A program made the translations under genes and the position numbers. Below the pieces are notes generated by a model, which saw nothing but the letters and a program-made list of their open reading frames with translations, searched no databases and was not told the origin of the DNA. From the NCBI RefSeq assembly GCF_002795865.1, contig NZ_CP024920.1:1833001-1897000 (forward strand): a stretch of DNA of 64,000 nt, given 5' to 3'. The stretch is from Qipengyuania seohaensis (GTDB lineage: Bacteria; Pseudomonadota; Alphaproteobacteria; Sphingomonadales; Sphingomonadaceae). This document shows, in pieces, positions 38,511-49,507 of this stretch; position 1 is the first letter of the stretch, and the number at the start of each line of letters is the position of its first letter.

Positions 38511-39215
38511 ATGGACGATCGTTTCAATACCGCTTCCGGTTGGGTGCTCTTCGCCGGTATCGTCGCTCTCGGGGCGTCGATTGCATCGGGAATGTACTTC
38601 CACGCCGATGACAACAGCTATCCCGAAGGGGAAGACTTCGGCTATTTCGTCAAGGGCGAGGAAGCCGGTCCGGCAGAAGCCGGACCCGATCTCGGCACGC
38701 TGCTCGCCAGCGCGGATGCTGCAGCCGGCGAAAAGGTTTTCGCCAAGTGCACGGCATGCCACACCATCGACCAGGGAGGCGCAAACGGCATCGGTCCGAA
38801 CCTTTACGGTGTCTTCGGCACGGCTATCGGTTCGCACGCCGCCGGTTTCGCCTACAGCTCGGCACTTGCCGACAAGGGCGGCCAGTGGACCTGGGAAAAC
38901 ATGAACGAATGGCTCAAGAGCCCGCGCGGTTTCGCTGCCGGCACGAAAATGAGCTTCGCCGGCCTTTCCAAGCCGGAAGACCGCGCGAACGTCATGGAAT
39001 TCATGTCGACCTATGGCGGCGCACCGGCCAAGCCAGAACCGGCTGCGGTCGATGCTGCTCCGGCCGAGGGTGAAGACGCTCCCGGCGCAGGTCCGGGACC
39101 GGTCGAAGGCGCCGAAGCTGGCGCAGTCGAAGCTGCAGGTGCCATGAGCGCGGACCAGCCGGTCCCCGCAGCCAATGCAGCGGGCGACAACGAAGGCGCG
39201 ACCAAGGTCGACTAG
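38511..39215 (+). CDS. Membrane-anchored cytochrome c
   Basis: Protein of 234 aa. One N-terminal helix (about 10-30) anchors a class I cytochrome c domain with haem site C80-x-x-C83-H84 and axial M147 in GTKMSF. A Pro/Ala/Glu-rich tail of about 70 residues follows and is probably disordered. Such anchored cytochromes carry electrons between the bc1 complex and terminal oxidases at the periplasmic face. It is followed directly by a strong terminator. Confidence 0.93.
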   Translation: MDDRFNTASGWVLFAGIVALGASIASGMYFHADDNSYPEGEDFGYFVKGEEAGPAEAGPDLGTLLASADAAAGEKVFAKCTACHTIDQGGANGIGPNLYGVFGTAIGSHAAGFAYSSALADKGGQWTWENMNEWLKSPRGFAAGTKMSFAGLSKPEDRANVMEFMSTYGGAPAKPEPAAVDAAPAEGEDAPGAGPGPVEGAEAGAVEAAGAMSADQPVPAANAAGDNEGATKVD

Positions 39216-39240
39216 GCCTTCGCTCCCACGATTTTAAAGA

Positions 39241-39265
39241 AAGCCCCGCTCCGGCGGGGTTTTTC
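39241..39265 (+). terminator. Rho-independent terminator after cytochrome c
   Basis: The stem ccccgc (39244-39249) pairs with gcgggg (39254-39259) around a 4-nt loop and is followed by TTTTT. It is 25 bp after the cytochrome c stop and could also stop the convergent rlmE transcript. Confidence 0.85.
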
Positions 39266-39286
39266 GTACCTGGCGCAGGCGCTGCG

Positions 39287-39949
39287 TCAGTTGCCTTTGA
39301 AGCCTTGGGCAATCACGTACCACTCGCTCGAGCCCTTGCGGCTCGCAGGGGGCTTGGCGTGTTTGACGGTCTTGAAATGCTTCTTGAGCAGGTCGAGCAG
39401 GTCCTTGTCCGTTCCGCCCGCAAGAACCTTGGCGAGGAAGGTGCCGCCTTTTTCCAGGTTTTCGACCGCGAACCAGGCGCCCGCTTCGACGAGACCCATG
39501 GTGCGCAAGTGGTCGGTTTGCTTGTGACCGACGGTATTGGCAGCCATGTCGCTCATCACTAGATCGGCCTTGCCGCCCATCGCCTCTTCCAGCACGCGGG
39601 GCGCGTCGTCGTCCATGAAATCCATCTGGAAGATAGTGACCCCTTCGATCGGCTCCACCTCCAGCAGGTCGATGCCGACGATATCGGCCTTGGGCACGAC
39701 CTTGCGCGCGACCTGGCTCCACCCGCCCGGAGCGATGCCGAGATCGACGATCCGTTTCGCGCCTCTCAGGATGCCGAATTTCTCGTCCATCTCGATCAGC
39801 TTGTAGGCGGCGCGACTGCGATAGCCGTCGGCCTTGGCCTGCTTTACATAGGGATCGTTGAGCTGGCGTTGCAGCCAGCGTGTCGACGATTCGCTGCGTT
39901 TCTTGGCGGTGCGTACCCGTGTGTCGCGGTCCTTGCCCGAACGGCTCAT
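39287..39949 (-). CDS. rlmE: 23S rRNA 2'-O-methyltransferase RlmE (FtsJ)
   Basis: Enzyme of 220 aa that methylates the A-loop uridine of 23S rRNA using SAM. The SAM motif VDLGIAPGGW is near residue 70. Catalytic-tetrad residues include the Lys of AAYKLIE, the Asp of MSDMAAN and the Lys of LAKVLAGG. The start ATG at 39949 overlaps the ppx stop (ATGA). A basic amino end (SRSGKDRDTR) is usual for rRNA binding. Confidence 0.95.
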   Translation of the reverse strand: MSRSGKDRDTRVRTAKKRSESSTRWLQRQLNDPYVKQAKADGYRSRAAYKLIEMDEKFGILRGAKRIVDLGIAPGGWSQVARKVVPKADIVGIDLLEVEPIEGVTIFQMDFMDDDAPRVLEEAMGGKADLVMSDMAANTVGHKQTDHLRTMGLVEAGAWFAVENLEKGGTFLAKVLAGGTDKDLLDLLKKHFKTVKHAKPPASRKGSSEWYVIAQGFKGN

Positions 39950-41178
39950 ACGTCCTGCTCCCTCATGCGTTGCAGGGCGACGCGGCTGCGTTCCCCGTCG
40001 GCATCGGCGGCCATCAGGCTGCGCAGGATGCCTTCGCGAATACCGCGATCGGCAACGCCCAGCGTTTCGGACGGCCAGATGTCGAGGATCGATTCCAGGA
40101 TCGCGCAACCTGCCACAACCAGATTGGCGCGATCGTCGCCGATGCACGGCAATTGTTGCCGTTCCTGCCCGCTCATGCGGGAAAGGCGGGTCGAGATTGT
40201 GCGCATGGCCTCCGATTCCAGGATCAGCCCGTCCACCGCTCGCCGGTCGTATTGCGGCAGCTCGAGATGGAGGCTCGCCAAGGTAGTTACCGTGCCGCTC
40301 GTGCCCAGGAGGCGGATGGGGTGGGCACCCTTTATGTGACCTTCGATACGCTTCGCAAAGTCGGCAAAGCTGTCCATGACCGTGCGGCGCATCCGGTTAT
40401 ACCGGTCGAGCCGGGTCTCGAGGCTTTCATCCGACCCGGTTACCGTGTCGGTCAGCGAGACGACGCCCCACGGCACGCTCATCCAGTCGATGATGCGGGG
40501 GACCGCGCCGCTCGGCTCGACCAGGACGAGCTCGGTGGAGCCGCCGCCAATGTCGAAAATCACAGCGGGGCCGGGGCCGTCTTCAAGCAGGATATGGCAG
40601 CCCAGCACAGCGAGGCGCGCCTCTTCCTGTGCGGAGATTATGTCGAGCACGATGCCGGTTTCCTCGCGCACCCGCTCGATGAAAGCTTCCCCGTTCGACG
40701 CGCGGCGGCAGGCCTCGGTGGCGACCGATCTTGCGAGATGGACGTGGCGGCGGCGCAGCTTCTCCGCACAGACGTGTAATGCGGCCAGTGTGCGTTCCAT
40801 CGAGGCGTCGGACAGTTTGCCGCTCGCCGCCAGCCCTTCGCCGAGGCGCACGACGCGGCTGAAGGCATCGATAACAGTGAAATTCTCGCCCGAAGGCCGG
40901 GCGATCAGCAGGCGGCAGTTATTGGTGCCGAGGTCGAGCGCGGCATAGGCCTGCCGACGCTGGGGTGGGCGAGCCTGCGATTGCTGCTGGGATTTTTCGA
41001 ACGGGTTTTGCGGCTTTTCGCCGACGCGCGGATGCGCCGCGCGAGAGGCCGGTTTACGGCCTTTCTTGCCATCGGGCCGGGAAGGGCGCTTGTAGCGGAA
41101 ATCGGCTACCTTGCCGGACGTGCCGCCCCTGTTTTTCCCATGCCCCCTTTTACTGTCCGGCGGAGATTGATCCGCCAT
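39946..41178 (-). CDS. Ppx/GppA-family phosphatase with basic N-terminal extension
   Basis: Protein of 410 aa. An ASKHA-fold exopolyphosphatase/pppGpp phosphatase domain starts near residue 75 with ALDLGTNNCRLL. It continues with FDIGGGSTE and LLGTSGTVTT phosphate-binding loops. It lacks the C-terminal HD-like domain of long Ppx enzymes. About 70 residues before the domain are highly basic and Gly/Pro-rich and could bind RNA or polyphosphate. It is coupled to rlmE. Confidence 0.88.
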   Translation of the reverse strand: MADQSPPDSKRGHGKNRGGTSGKVADFRYKRPSRPDGKKGRKPASRAAHPRVGEKPQNPFEKSQQQSQARPPQRRQAYAALDLGTNNCRLLIARPSGENFTVIDAFSRVVRLGEGLAASGKLSDASMERTLAALHVCAEKLRRRHVHLARSVATEACRRASNGEAFIERVREETGIVLDIISAQEEARLAVLGCHILLEDGPGPAVIFDIGGGSTELVLVEPSGAVPRIIDWMSVPWGVVSLTDTVTGSDESLETRLDRYNRMRRTVMDSFADFAKRIEGHIKGAHPIRLLGTSGTVTTLASLHLELPQYDRRAVDGLILESEAMRTISTRLSRMSGQERQQLPCIGDDRANLVVAGCAILESILDIWPSETLGVADRGIREGILRSLMAADADGERSRVALQRMREQDV

Positions 41179-41355
41179 GGGGTATCTTCTTTCTATCCTC
41201 CCGCACGAACCAACGCGCACGGGGACTTGGCCATGATGCTAGCGACGAGAGGCCTTGGGGGCAAGCACAAGGGTTGACCTTGCGAATGCGCGAAACTAAG
41301 TGCGCGTCCTCTCCCGGCATCGCTTGCGATTCTCGCGCTTGGCCGGTGATGATGA

Positions 41356-41429
41356 TGCCCCGTCGTCTAATGGTAAGACTACGGACTCTGACTCCGTCAA
41401 TTGAGGTTCGAATCCTCACGGGGCATCCA
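41356..41429 (+). tRNA. tRNA-Gln(CTG)
   Basis: A complete cloverleaf. The acceptor TGCCCCG pairs with CGGGGCA, with the weak T1:A72 pair usual in tRNA-Gln. The anticodon stem ACGGA/TCCGT encloses loop CTCTGAC with anticodon CTG. The T-arm GAGGTTCGAATCCTC is normal, and CCA is encoded at 41427-41429. Confidence 0.96.
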
Positions 41430-41558
41430 GTTTTCTTCCCACGCACCGGCGCCAGTCGATCGTATGTCGGCTCTATCTCTCATGTCCCTTGTTGGGGCAT
41501 CGGTCATGAAATGGGCCGCTGGGGTAAGCGAATCGCCCACCTTTGGGTAAGTCGAGGC

Positions 41559-42497
41559 ATGGAAAGGCTTCACGGATTGGATGCTCTGCGGGGAATGGCG
41601 GCACTGGTGGTGCTCGCGTTCCATATTGGGCTCATCTACGGATTGGAGCCGATTTTCCCCAACGGCTGGCTGGCCGTCGATTTCTTTTTCGCATTGTCGG
41701 GATATGTCCTGGCAAGGACTTATGAGGGTAGGCTCCGCCAGTCGATCGGGTTGTGGCAATTTTCCAAGAAGCGTTTCTTCCGGTTCTGGCCCGTAGTGCT
41801 TTTCGGCGGTGTGATCGGTGCGCCCTGGATACTGGCATCCAATGGTCCGATAGATGCAATCGCAATTGTTGCGCTCAACGTCCTGCTGATCCCGTACTTC
41901 AAGGGCGAGGATATTTTCCCGCTCAACGGCCCCTACTGGTCATTGTTTTATGAATTTGTGGCCAATGTCGCCCATGCCTTCCTGCTGTCGCGGCTCGATA
42001 CGCGCAAACTGGTCGTGCTGGTTATCGCTTGCGCGATCGGAATGCTCTTCATGGGGCATTCCTATGGCGGGCTGAGCTTCGGTACCGCGCCAGATACTTT
42101 TGCTGCGGACTTTGTTAGGGTCACCTTTTCCTACGGGCTCGGGGTGCTTCTTTATCGGGTATGGCAGGACAAGCCGCCGGTGAAAATCCTGTGGCCGGCG
42201 GCAATCCTGCTCGGATCGCTTGCTCTCATCGGCCGCGGTCCCTTCGATGGGTACATGGCACAGCTGTCCTTCGTGTTGGCCGTGGTACCCCTCGTAATCG
42301 CGGGAGGTCTTGGCTGGGACACGCGCCTTTCCGGACTCGGGACATTGTCCTTTCCACTATATGCCGTGCATCATCCCATCGTTTTTTACTGCGCGATATC
42401 CGGACTGCATCCGGCAATTGCAGTGGGTTTCTCCCTGGCGGCTGCGGCGCTCTATGTCGCGCTCGACAAGCGGTTTCGCTTCCTCAAGCTTGAATAG
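41559..42497 (+). CDS. Acyltransferase 3 (OafA/NodX-like) membrane protein
   Basis: Integral membrane O-acyltransferase of 312 aa with about ten helices. The family opening motif LDALRGMAALVVLAFH is at 6-21 with the catalytic-type His, and FFFALSGYVLA follows near 45. Members acylate sugars of polysaccharides or lipids. The start ATG at 41559 matches the family; a long in-frame extension upstream crosses the tRNA gene and is spurious. The GC content is slightly lower than nearby genes. Confidence 0.87.
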   Translation: MERLHGLDALRGMAALVVLAFHIGLIYGLEPIFPNGWLAVDFFFALSGYVLARTYEGRLRQSIGLWQFSKKRFFRFWPVVLFGGVIGAPWILASNGPIDAIAIVALNVLLIPYFKGEDIFPLNGPYWSLFYEFVANVAHAFLLSRLDTRKLVVLVIACAIGMLFMGHSYGGLSFGTAPDTFAADFVRVTFSYGLGVLLYRVWQDKPPVKILWPAAILLGSLALIGRGPFDGYMAQLSFVLAVVPLVIAGGLGWDTRLSGLGTLSFPLYAVHHPIVFYCAISGLHPAIAVGFSLAAAALYVALDKRFRFLKLE

Positions 42498-42563
42498 TCT
42501 GTTGGCTTTGATCTTCTGCCACCGGGCGCAGTTGCCGGACCGAAAGGTTGTGGAGCAGTAAGC

Positions 42564-44447
42564 CTAGTCGAACCAGCCCTTTTTCTTCTTGTTGCCGAAC
42601 CAGTCGGTTTCCTCTTTCGGGGCCAGCCAGTTGTCTTTGGCCTTCTCATCCTTGCCTTTGGAGGAGATCCGGATGCCGGCGATTTCGGTGCTCATCTGGC
42701 CATCGCTGCGCACATCGATCCCGCCCATGCTCACGGTGTGCTTGCCGTCGCTGTGCAGGGTCACGCCATCCATGGCGCGCATGTTCCAGTTTCCTTCCGT
42801 ATCCATGGAAACCCCGTCCATCACTTCGAATGTGGCACGGTCGCCGGCATAATTGGCACCCCCGCTATTGACCGACAGCCCGCCGGGATTGTTGGGCGCG
42901 ACCGGGCTGCGCCTGTCGGCATGCTGGACCGTGACGGGATTGGGTTCGCTCCCGTTGCGCATTGCGGCGGCAACCTGGTGATCGCGCCAGGTCCACTCGT
43001 TACGCGGCAGTTTCATGACCAGCTCGGGGAAGAAGGTGACCTGGAGCCTCCTGATATTCATCCGCTTGGTGTTGTTCTTGTCCCCGCGCTCTGCGGTCTT
43101 GCTGGCGGTTGCGCGCATCCGCTTGCGGCGAAATGCCAGCATAGGCTCGCGGAAATAGCCCGCCAGACCTGCGGCGATCGCGAACAGGGCCTCGTACACG
43201 ACTGTCGAATTGTACAGTTCGCGCTGGAAACTGAGCACAAGGACAAACCCGATACCCGCAGCCAGAACCCCCAGTATAGGCACTTTCAGCTTTCTCCGAG
43301 CGTCGGAATCCTTCCCGCTGAAATCGAACAATCGCAGCGGTGCCAAGCCGATCGTCAATCCGACCGCGATATATGCGGCCAGGTTCAGCCAGCTGAAGCT
43401 CAGATCGTCGATGTAGCGGGCGGAGCTCATGTAGAAGAGCAGCAGCACGAATACTGGCGCGGCAAACAGGATTGCCTGTTTCTTGCGGTCGAGCTTGTCG
43501 ATAAATCCTGTGATCTTGTCTTCAAGGGTGTCCGGTTCGGCAGCTACCTTCTCTGCAGCATCCTCGCGCACGCGCTCGAGGGCGTCGGCTTGGTCGGCGG
43601 CAATAAGGGCGGCGGTTCTCAGAAAGGCTTCTGGTCCGATCGTCCGACGGCCCTGCCTCGCTATCAGGTCCTTGAACCACTCGCGCTCGCACGCACGCTC
43701 GTAGCGGAATGCTTTTTCGACCGGATAGCGGGAGGAGGCATCCCGTTCGCATTTATCCGTGCCGAAAAGTTCGGAAAGGATTTCGCTATGAGCCGAGGTG
43801 GAAACATACTCGGTGGCGTCGATAAACTCTCGGCTCGGTGTGTCCGATCCCGACAGGGCCTGCGTGGCAAAATCTAATTCCAGATCGCGGTTTGCAAACA
43901 GGCTGTTGCCCAGGTCGAAGCCTGGCACCGAATAAAGGCTTTCGTAAAGCAGCATATCGCCGCGCGCGGTCAGGGCCCGCTGCAGCTCCTCGCGCCATAT
44001 CGCATCGATTTGCGCCAGTTCGGCGCTCTTGCCGAAGACCCTTTCGTCGGTCAGCAAATGCCACTCGTAAAGCCGGCCCGCGAGGCGAACCGAAAAGGCG
44101 GTAGAGTTTACGTAATCGTCATGGAGGTGTTGCTTGAAGTAGTCGCGCACCGTCTCTTCGTTCAGCGGCACGCCCATGGTTTCGGGAGTCCAGTCCGGAC
44201 AGTTCGCCATGGCGAATTCGAACAGGGCGCGGCTTCCTTCATGCTCGTCCAGTAACTTGTCGAGCATGAGCTTCGCGTCATAGTCCCTGGCCTCGTCCTC
44301 GAGCCATTTCTGGACGTATCCTTCGTTGATGTGCTCCTTTGCCACGTCCTCGTTGGCGACCATGCTGGCCGCCAGTTCCGCCGTGCTGTGACATTCGGCG
44401 CCCGCGAACTTGTAAGGGCGAATTGATGCAGTATTGGTCATGAACAT
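42564..44447 (-). CDS. Large membrane protein of unknown function with C-terminal repeats
   Basis: Protein of 627 aa that I do not recognise. The N-terminal about 310 residues are soluble, helical and acidic. Four hydrophobic segments follow (about 315-445), then a basic loop. The C-terminal part (about 530-600) has four imperfect 15-16-residue units of the form GV/GI-x-x-x-S/T-D/E/K-G (MDGVSMDTEG, MDGVTLHSDG, MGGIDVRSDG, IAGIRISSKG) that look like beta-solenoid turns. The end is Lys/Trp-rich. It stands alone on its strand, upstream of the thiC leader on the other strand. Confidence 0.7.
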   Translation of the reverse strand: MFMTNTASIRPYKFAGAECHSTAELAASMVANEDVAKEHINEGYVQKWLEDEARDYDAKLMLDKLLDEHEGSRALFEFAMANCPDWTPETMGVPLNEETVRDYFKQHLHDDYVNSTAFSVRLAGRLYEWHLLTDERVFGKSAELAQIDAIWREELQRALTARGDMLLYESLYSVPGFDLGNSLFANRDLELDFATQALSGSDTPSREFIDATEYVSTSAHSEILSELFGTDKCERDASSRYPVEKAFRYERACEREWFKDLIARQGRRTIGPEAFLRTAALIAADQADALERVREDAAEKVAAEPDTLEDKITGFIDKLDRKKQAILFAAPVFVLLLFYMSSARYIDDLSFSWLNLAAYIAVGLTIGLAPLRLFDFSGKDSDARRKLKVPILGVLAAGIGFVLVLSFQRELYNSTVVYEALFAIAAGLAGYFREPMLAFRRKRMRATASKTAERGDKNNTKRMNIRRLQVTFFPELVMKLPRNEWTWRDHQVAAAMRNGSEPNPVTVQHADRRSPVAPNNPGGLSVNSGGANYAGDRATFEVMDGVSMDTEGNWNMRAMDGVTLHSDGKHTVSMGGIDVRSDGQMSTEIAGIRISSKGKDEKAKDNWLAPKEETDWFGNKKKKGWFD

Positions 44448-44566
44448 CCCCCGTTATTCACTCGTCCTACTAATAGAATTAGTAACAAAAGTTAAACCGG
44501 GTTGGCGGAGCGGCTGGGGAAAGGCCGCCTTGCGGAGCGAGCGCTTCGGTCGTAAACGGGCAGTCA

Positions 44567-46610
<2,044 letters not shown>

Positions 46611-46611
<1 letters not shown>

Positions 46612-47666
46612 TGCAAACCCGACTTTACGTGCAGGGTGATCCCGGAGGTTCAAACTTTGCCGATACAATCAGGGAAATCGTTCAAGAGGGGATCTTTGAT
46701 CGTTTAGACGTCGCTGTTGCGTATGCGACGACTGGCGGCGTGAAAATTATTCTAGACGCAGTAGAAGGACGTGATTTTCAGCTACGTTGGGTGTTCGGTC
46801 TTGATGACGCGATAACTCAGCCGAAGGTGCTCAAGGATCTGCGAAATAAGAAAGGCAGCGTCTTAAAAGTTTGTTCTCTTGGGCCGGGTCGCCGTTTTCA
46901 TCCAAAGGTGTTCCGGTTTTGGTCTAGTCAAAACTCGAAGAGATCGACCCTGCTGATTGGCAGTGGAAACCTCACTAACCACGGACTTCAGCGAAACGCC
47001 GAGGCCGGAGCATTGCTAATCGCGGAGAACAAGAGCGAGGTGGAACAGCATCTGACGGCTTGGAAGTCCCTCGTCTCATTTGGCGAAACCCTCAGTTTGG
47101 AACGGCTCGCCGATTATGAAACGGAATATAAGCGAGCCAAGAAAGCGCGTACTAAAGTCGCAAAAAATTCCGATCTTGCCATTTTGGCGGATGGCGAACT
47201 CGAGTCCAAGAGGGGCGAGCTAATCGCACAGTCAGGCGTTCGTTGGATAGATATTCGCTCAGCGATGGCCAATGGGAGGGAGATTGAGTTTCCCAAGGCG
47301 ATGACAGCATCCCTTGGGTTGCCTGCTAGTGGCAAATCTCCTGTCGACGTAACTTTGCGGGGTGAAGCTGGAGATGTCGTCAGTGCGACATTCAAGTTTC
47401 GCGAAAAAAATGGGATGTGGAGAATTCACATCCCAAAGGAGATACCGGGCTCGGATGATCTGCGCTTAAAAGCTCAAGGAAAGCTGCAGCCCTCTACCAA
47501 AGCGCTTCTGTTGACCGACGATATGACGGCTAGAGCCACATTCGTAGTCAGCTTTGTTGAGCTTGACGGTGAGGAGTACAAGAAATTGGTCGCACATTCT
47601 AAGGCTGGGAAGCTCTTTGATCGCACAAAAGAGGGCGACAGCGGTCGGAACTACGGCGTATTCTAG
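46611..47666 (+). CDS. PLD-family nuclease, likely restriction endonuclease
   Basis: Protein of 351 aa with a phospholipase-D-like nuclease domain. The catalytic motif H97-x-K99 is in RFHPKVF, followed by GSGNLTNHGL at 118-127 and a conserved Glu, as in NgoFVII/BfiI-type restriction enzymes. The C-terminal half (about 200-351) is unassigned and may bind DNA. The DNA is clearly more AT-rich than thiC. It overlaps the 3' end of the convergent methyltransferase gene by 4 bp, and the two are best read as a type II restriction-modification pair. Specificity is unknown. Confidence 0.82.
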
Positions 47667-48625
47667 AGAGAGCGAACCACTTGCGGAGTGACATCCGCTT
47701 TCTGTAGTCTAACATTTGCAATTTCAATGAAATCCGCTGGATCGTTCTTGAATTGAACGGCTTCTTGGTTTCTCTCCATTCCGACGAAGCGCCGCTTCTC
47801 CAGAGCGGCAGCTAGAAGGAAGCTGCCGCTGCCAAATGCATTGTCGAGCACCACATCACCCTCATTTGTGAAGGTCCGGACCAGATAGCGTCCCAAATCA
47901 ACGGGCTTTTGGGTTGGGTGCCAAACGTTGCGACCTGGTTCGCTTTCCGCGGTTTTGAAATAGATAATGTCGGAAGGATATCGCTGTCCTGTGCTTTTAA
48001 CGTGCACTGGAGAAAAATCACCGTACGAACCGGAAAGCTGATTTTTGCGAATACCCTTGTCGTAGGGCTTACCAGATTTCATCTGAGGGTTGTAAGTCGG
48101 CGGTTTCTGGTAAAACACGCAAATATCTTCGTGTTTCCGAAGTGGCTGCTTCTTCGCGTTTAGGAAGTTTGTCGGCTTAGATTTCTCCCAGACAATCTTG
48201 TATTTGAACCATGACTCATTCGATAAAATCAGCTTGGCAGTAAAAACCCCTTGGGCAGATAGCACCACAGCCCCGTTCGGTTTCAGAATGCGGCGATATT
48301 CGTGCCACAATCGATCGAGATCGATAACAGAGTCCCATTTGTTCTGCGTGGTCCCGTATGGGAGGTCGCAAAGGATGAGGTCGACTGAATCTTCGGGTAG
48401 TTTGGGAAGAAGATCGAGGCAGTCGCCTTCGAAAAGCGTATTCAGATATTGATCTTCACGCAAAATGGCGGGTTCACGCGCACGAAGTTCGTCGATGATC
48501 TTTTTCGGAGCGGTTTTTCGCCCAGTCTCCCATGCGACAACATCGTCATAGGAAGCGGAATATTCCTGAACGATATCGAAGATTTCGATGCCAGCGCTTT
48601 CTCTCATGGCGGAAAACTCTGACAC
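47663..48625 (-). CDS. Beta-class DNA methyltransferase (N4/N6), modification enzyme
   Basis: Protein of 320 aa from a GTG at 48625 that has GGAGG six bases upstream. Longer in-frame starts run into a repeated sequence. The catalytic motif DLPYG is at 87-91, and motif X HPTQKP at 236-241 precedes the SAM motif DNAFGSGSF at 261-269. This IV-X-I order is the beta class. A short N-terminal segment (SYDDVVAWETGRK) resembles a helix-turn-helix. AT-rich like the facing nuclease gene, it should protect host DNA from it. Confidence 0.88.
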   Translation of the reverse strand: MSEFSAMRESAGIEIFDIVQEYSASYDDVVAWETGRKTAPKKIIDELRAREPAILREDQYLNTLFEGDCLDLLPKLPEDSVDLILCDLPYGTTQNKWDSVIDLDRLWHEYRRILKPNGAVVLSAQGVFTAKLILSNESWFKYKIVWEKSKPTNFLNAKKQPLRKHEDICVFYQKPPTYNPQMKSGKPYDKGIRKNQLSGSYGDFSPVHVKSTGQRYPSDIIYFKTAESEPGRNVWHPTQKPVDLGRYLVRTFTNEGDVVLDNAFGSGSFLLAAALEKRRFVGMERNQEAVQFKNDPADFIEIANVRLQKADVTPQVVRSL

Positions 48626-48784
48626 CACGATCCTCCATTGCTTCTGCCTTTCTCGTATAGAAGTCGTGGAATCTCGGCAATAGGATCGCGAATAGTTATA
48701 TCCGAAATCGACTTGAATTCTGACCTTTTCATCGTGGATGCCTCGCTCAACCCCGCGAGCGCCTGCTGAACGCGTTCGGGCGAA

Positions 48785-48838
48785 GCCTTTCCGTTTTCCT
48801 AGTCCGCCAAAATCTGCCTTATCCTCGAGGATGAGCAC
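48785..48838. repeat. 54-bp direct repeat, copy A
   Basis: It begins gcctttcc and ends ggatgagcac. It matches copy B at 49626-49679 at 48 of 54 positions with no gaps, in the same orientation, 841 bp apart. It lies about 160 bp upstream of the methyltransferase start on that gene's upstream side. Confidence 0.85.
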
Positions 48839-48862
48839 CGAGAAGTTCCGGGGAAAGTATAC

Positions 48863-49507
48863 TCAACACGCCGGAACCAGCTTCTCAACCAGCGCCCTGA
48901 GTTCGCTCGGCGTGGTGTGGCCGGCGACGATCTCGTGATAGCCGATGCCTGCCTTGCGAAGCGCTTCCTTCTTCACCGCATCGCGCGCGGCGGCGCTGGA
49001 GCCTGTGTGGTGGCCGCTGCCCTGGTATTCGAGCGCGTGCACGACCTGGCACTGTTCGTCCATCAGCGCGAAATCGACGCGCTTTGAATTGACCGCGAAA
49101 TAGGCGTCCTTGTCAGGGCTGGCGAGGAATTCGCCGAGGCTCACCTGAGCCATCACCTGCCAGCCGGAATTGCGACCGATCACCGCCTTGTCGAGCGCGT
49201 CGAACACCTTCGCTTCAGACTTGTTGAGTAGCGAACGTGAGTTGAACGTGGCGCGGCTCACCAGCTTCAATTGTTCTGCGGCAAAATCGGCGCTGGCAAC
49301 CTGCTTGCGCTCCGCTTTTTCGATGGTCCTCAGAGTGGGGCCCTTCTTGCCGAATTTCCTTGCATTGCGGCCTTGCCAATAGGCCTTGCGCCTGGCCGCA
49401 TCGGCCTTGGCCATCGTCCGCTCGAAGCCAATCCCGATCAGCGCGCCGGCAAGCAGCACGAGAAGCAGTGCAACCGGACGATCGAGAAGGAAGTTTACCG
49501 TTTCCAT
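48863..49507 (-). CDS. DUF2726 domain protein with N-terminal membrane anchor
   Basis: Protein of 214 aa. One hydrophobic helix (about 8-28) at the amino end precedes a DUF2726 domain (about 85-205) with FDALDKAV, RVDFALMDE, EYQGSGHH and VKKEALRKAGI. This is the pattern of a restriction-endonuclease-like fold with an Asp and a Glu/Gln site. Activity and substrate are unknown. It lies between the two copies of the 54-bp repeat, next to the restriction-modification pair, but with normal local GC. Confidence 0.8.
   Translation of the reverse strand: METVNFLLDRPVALLLVLLAGALIGIGFERTMAKADAARRKAYWQGRNARKFGKKGPTLRTIEKAERKQVASADFAAEQLKLVSRATFNSRSLLNKSEAKVFDALDKAVIGRNSGWQVMAQVSLGEFLASPDKDAYFAVNSKRVDFALMDEQCQVVHALEYQGSGHHTGSSAAARDAVKKEALRKAGIGYHEIVAGHTTPSELRALVEKLVPAC

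Noticed and set aside
41356-41429. tRNA-Gln as an integration site for a genomic island
   Set aside because: No integrase gene follows, and I saw no repeated copy of the tRNA 3' end nearby.
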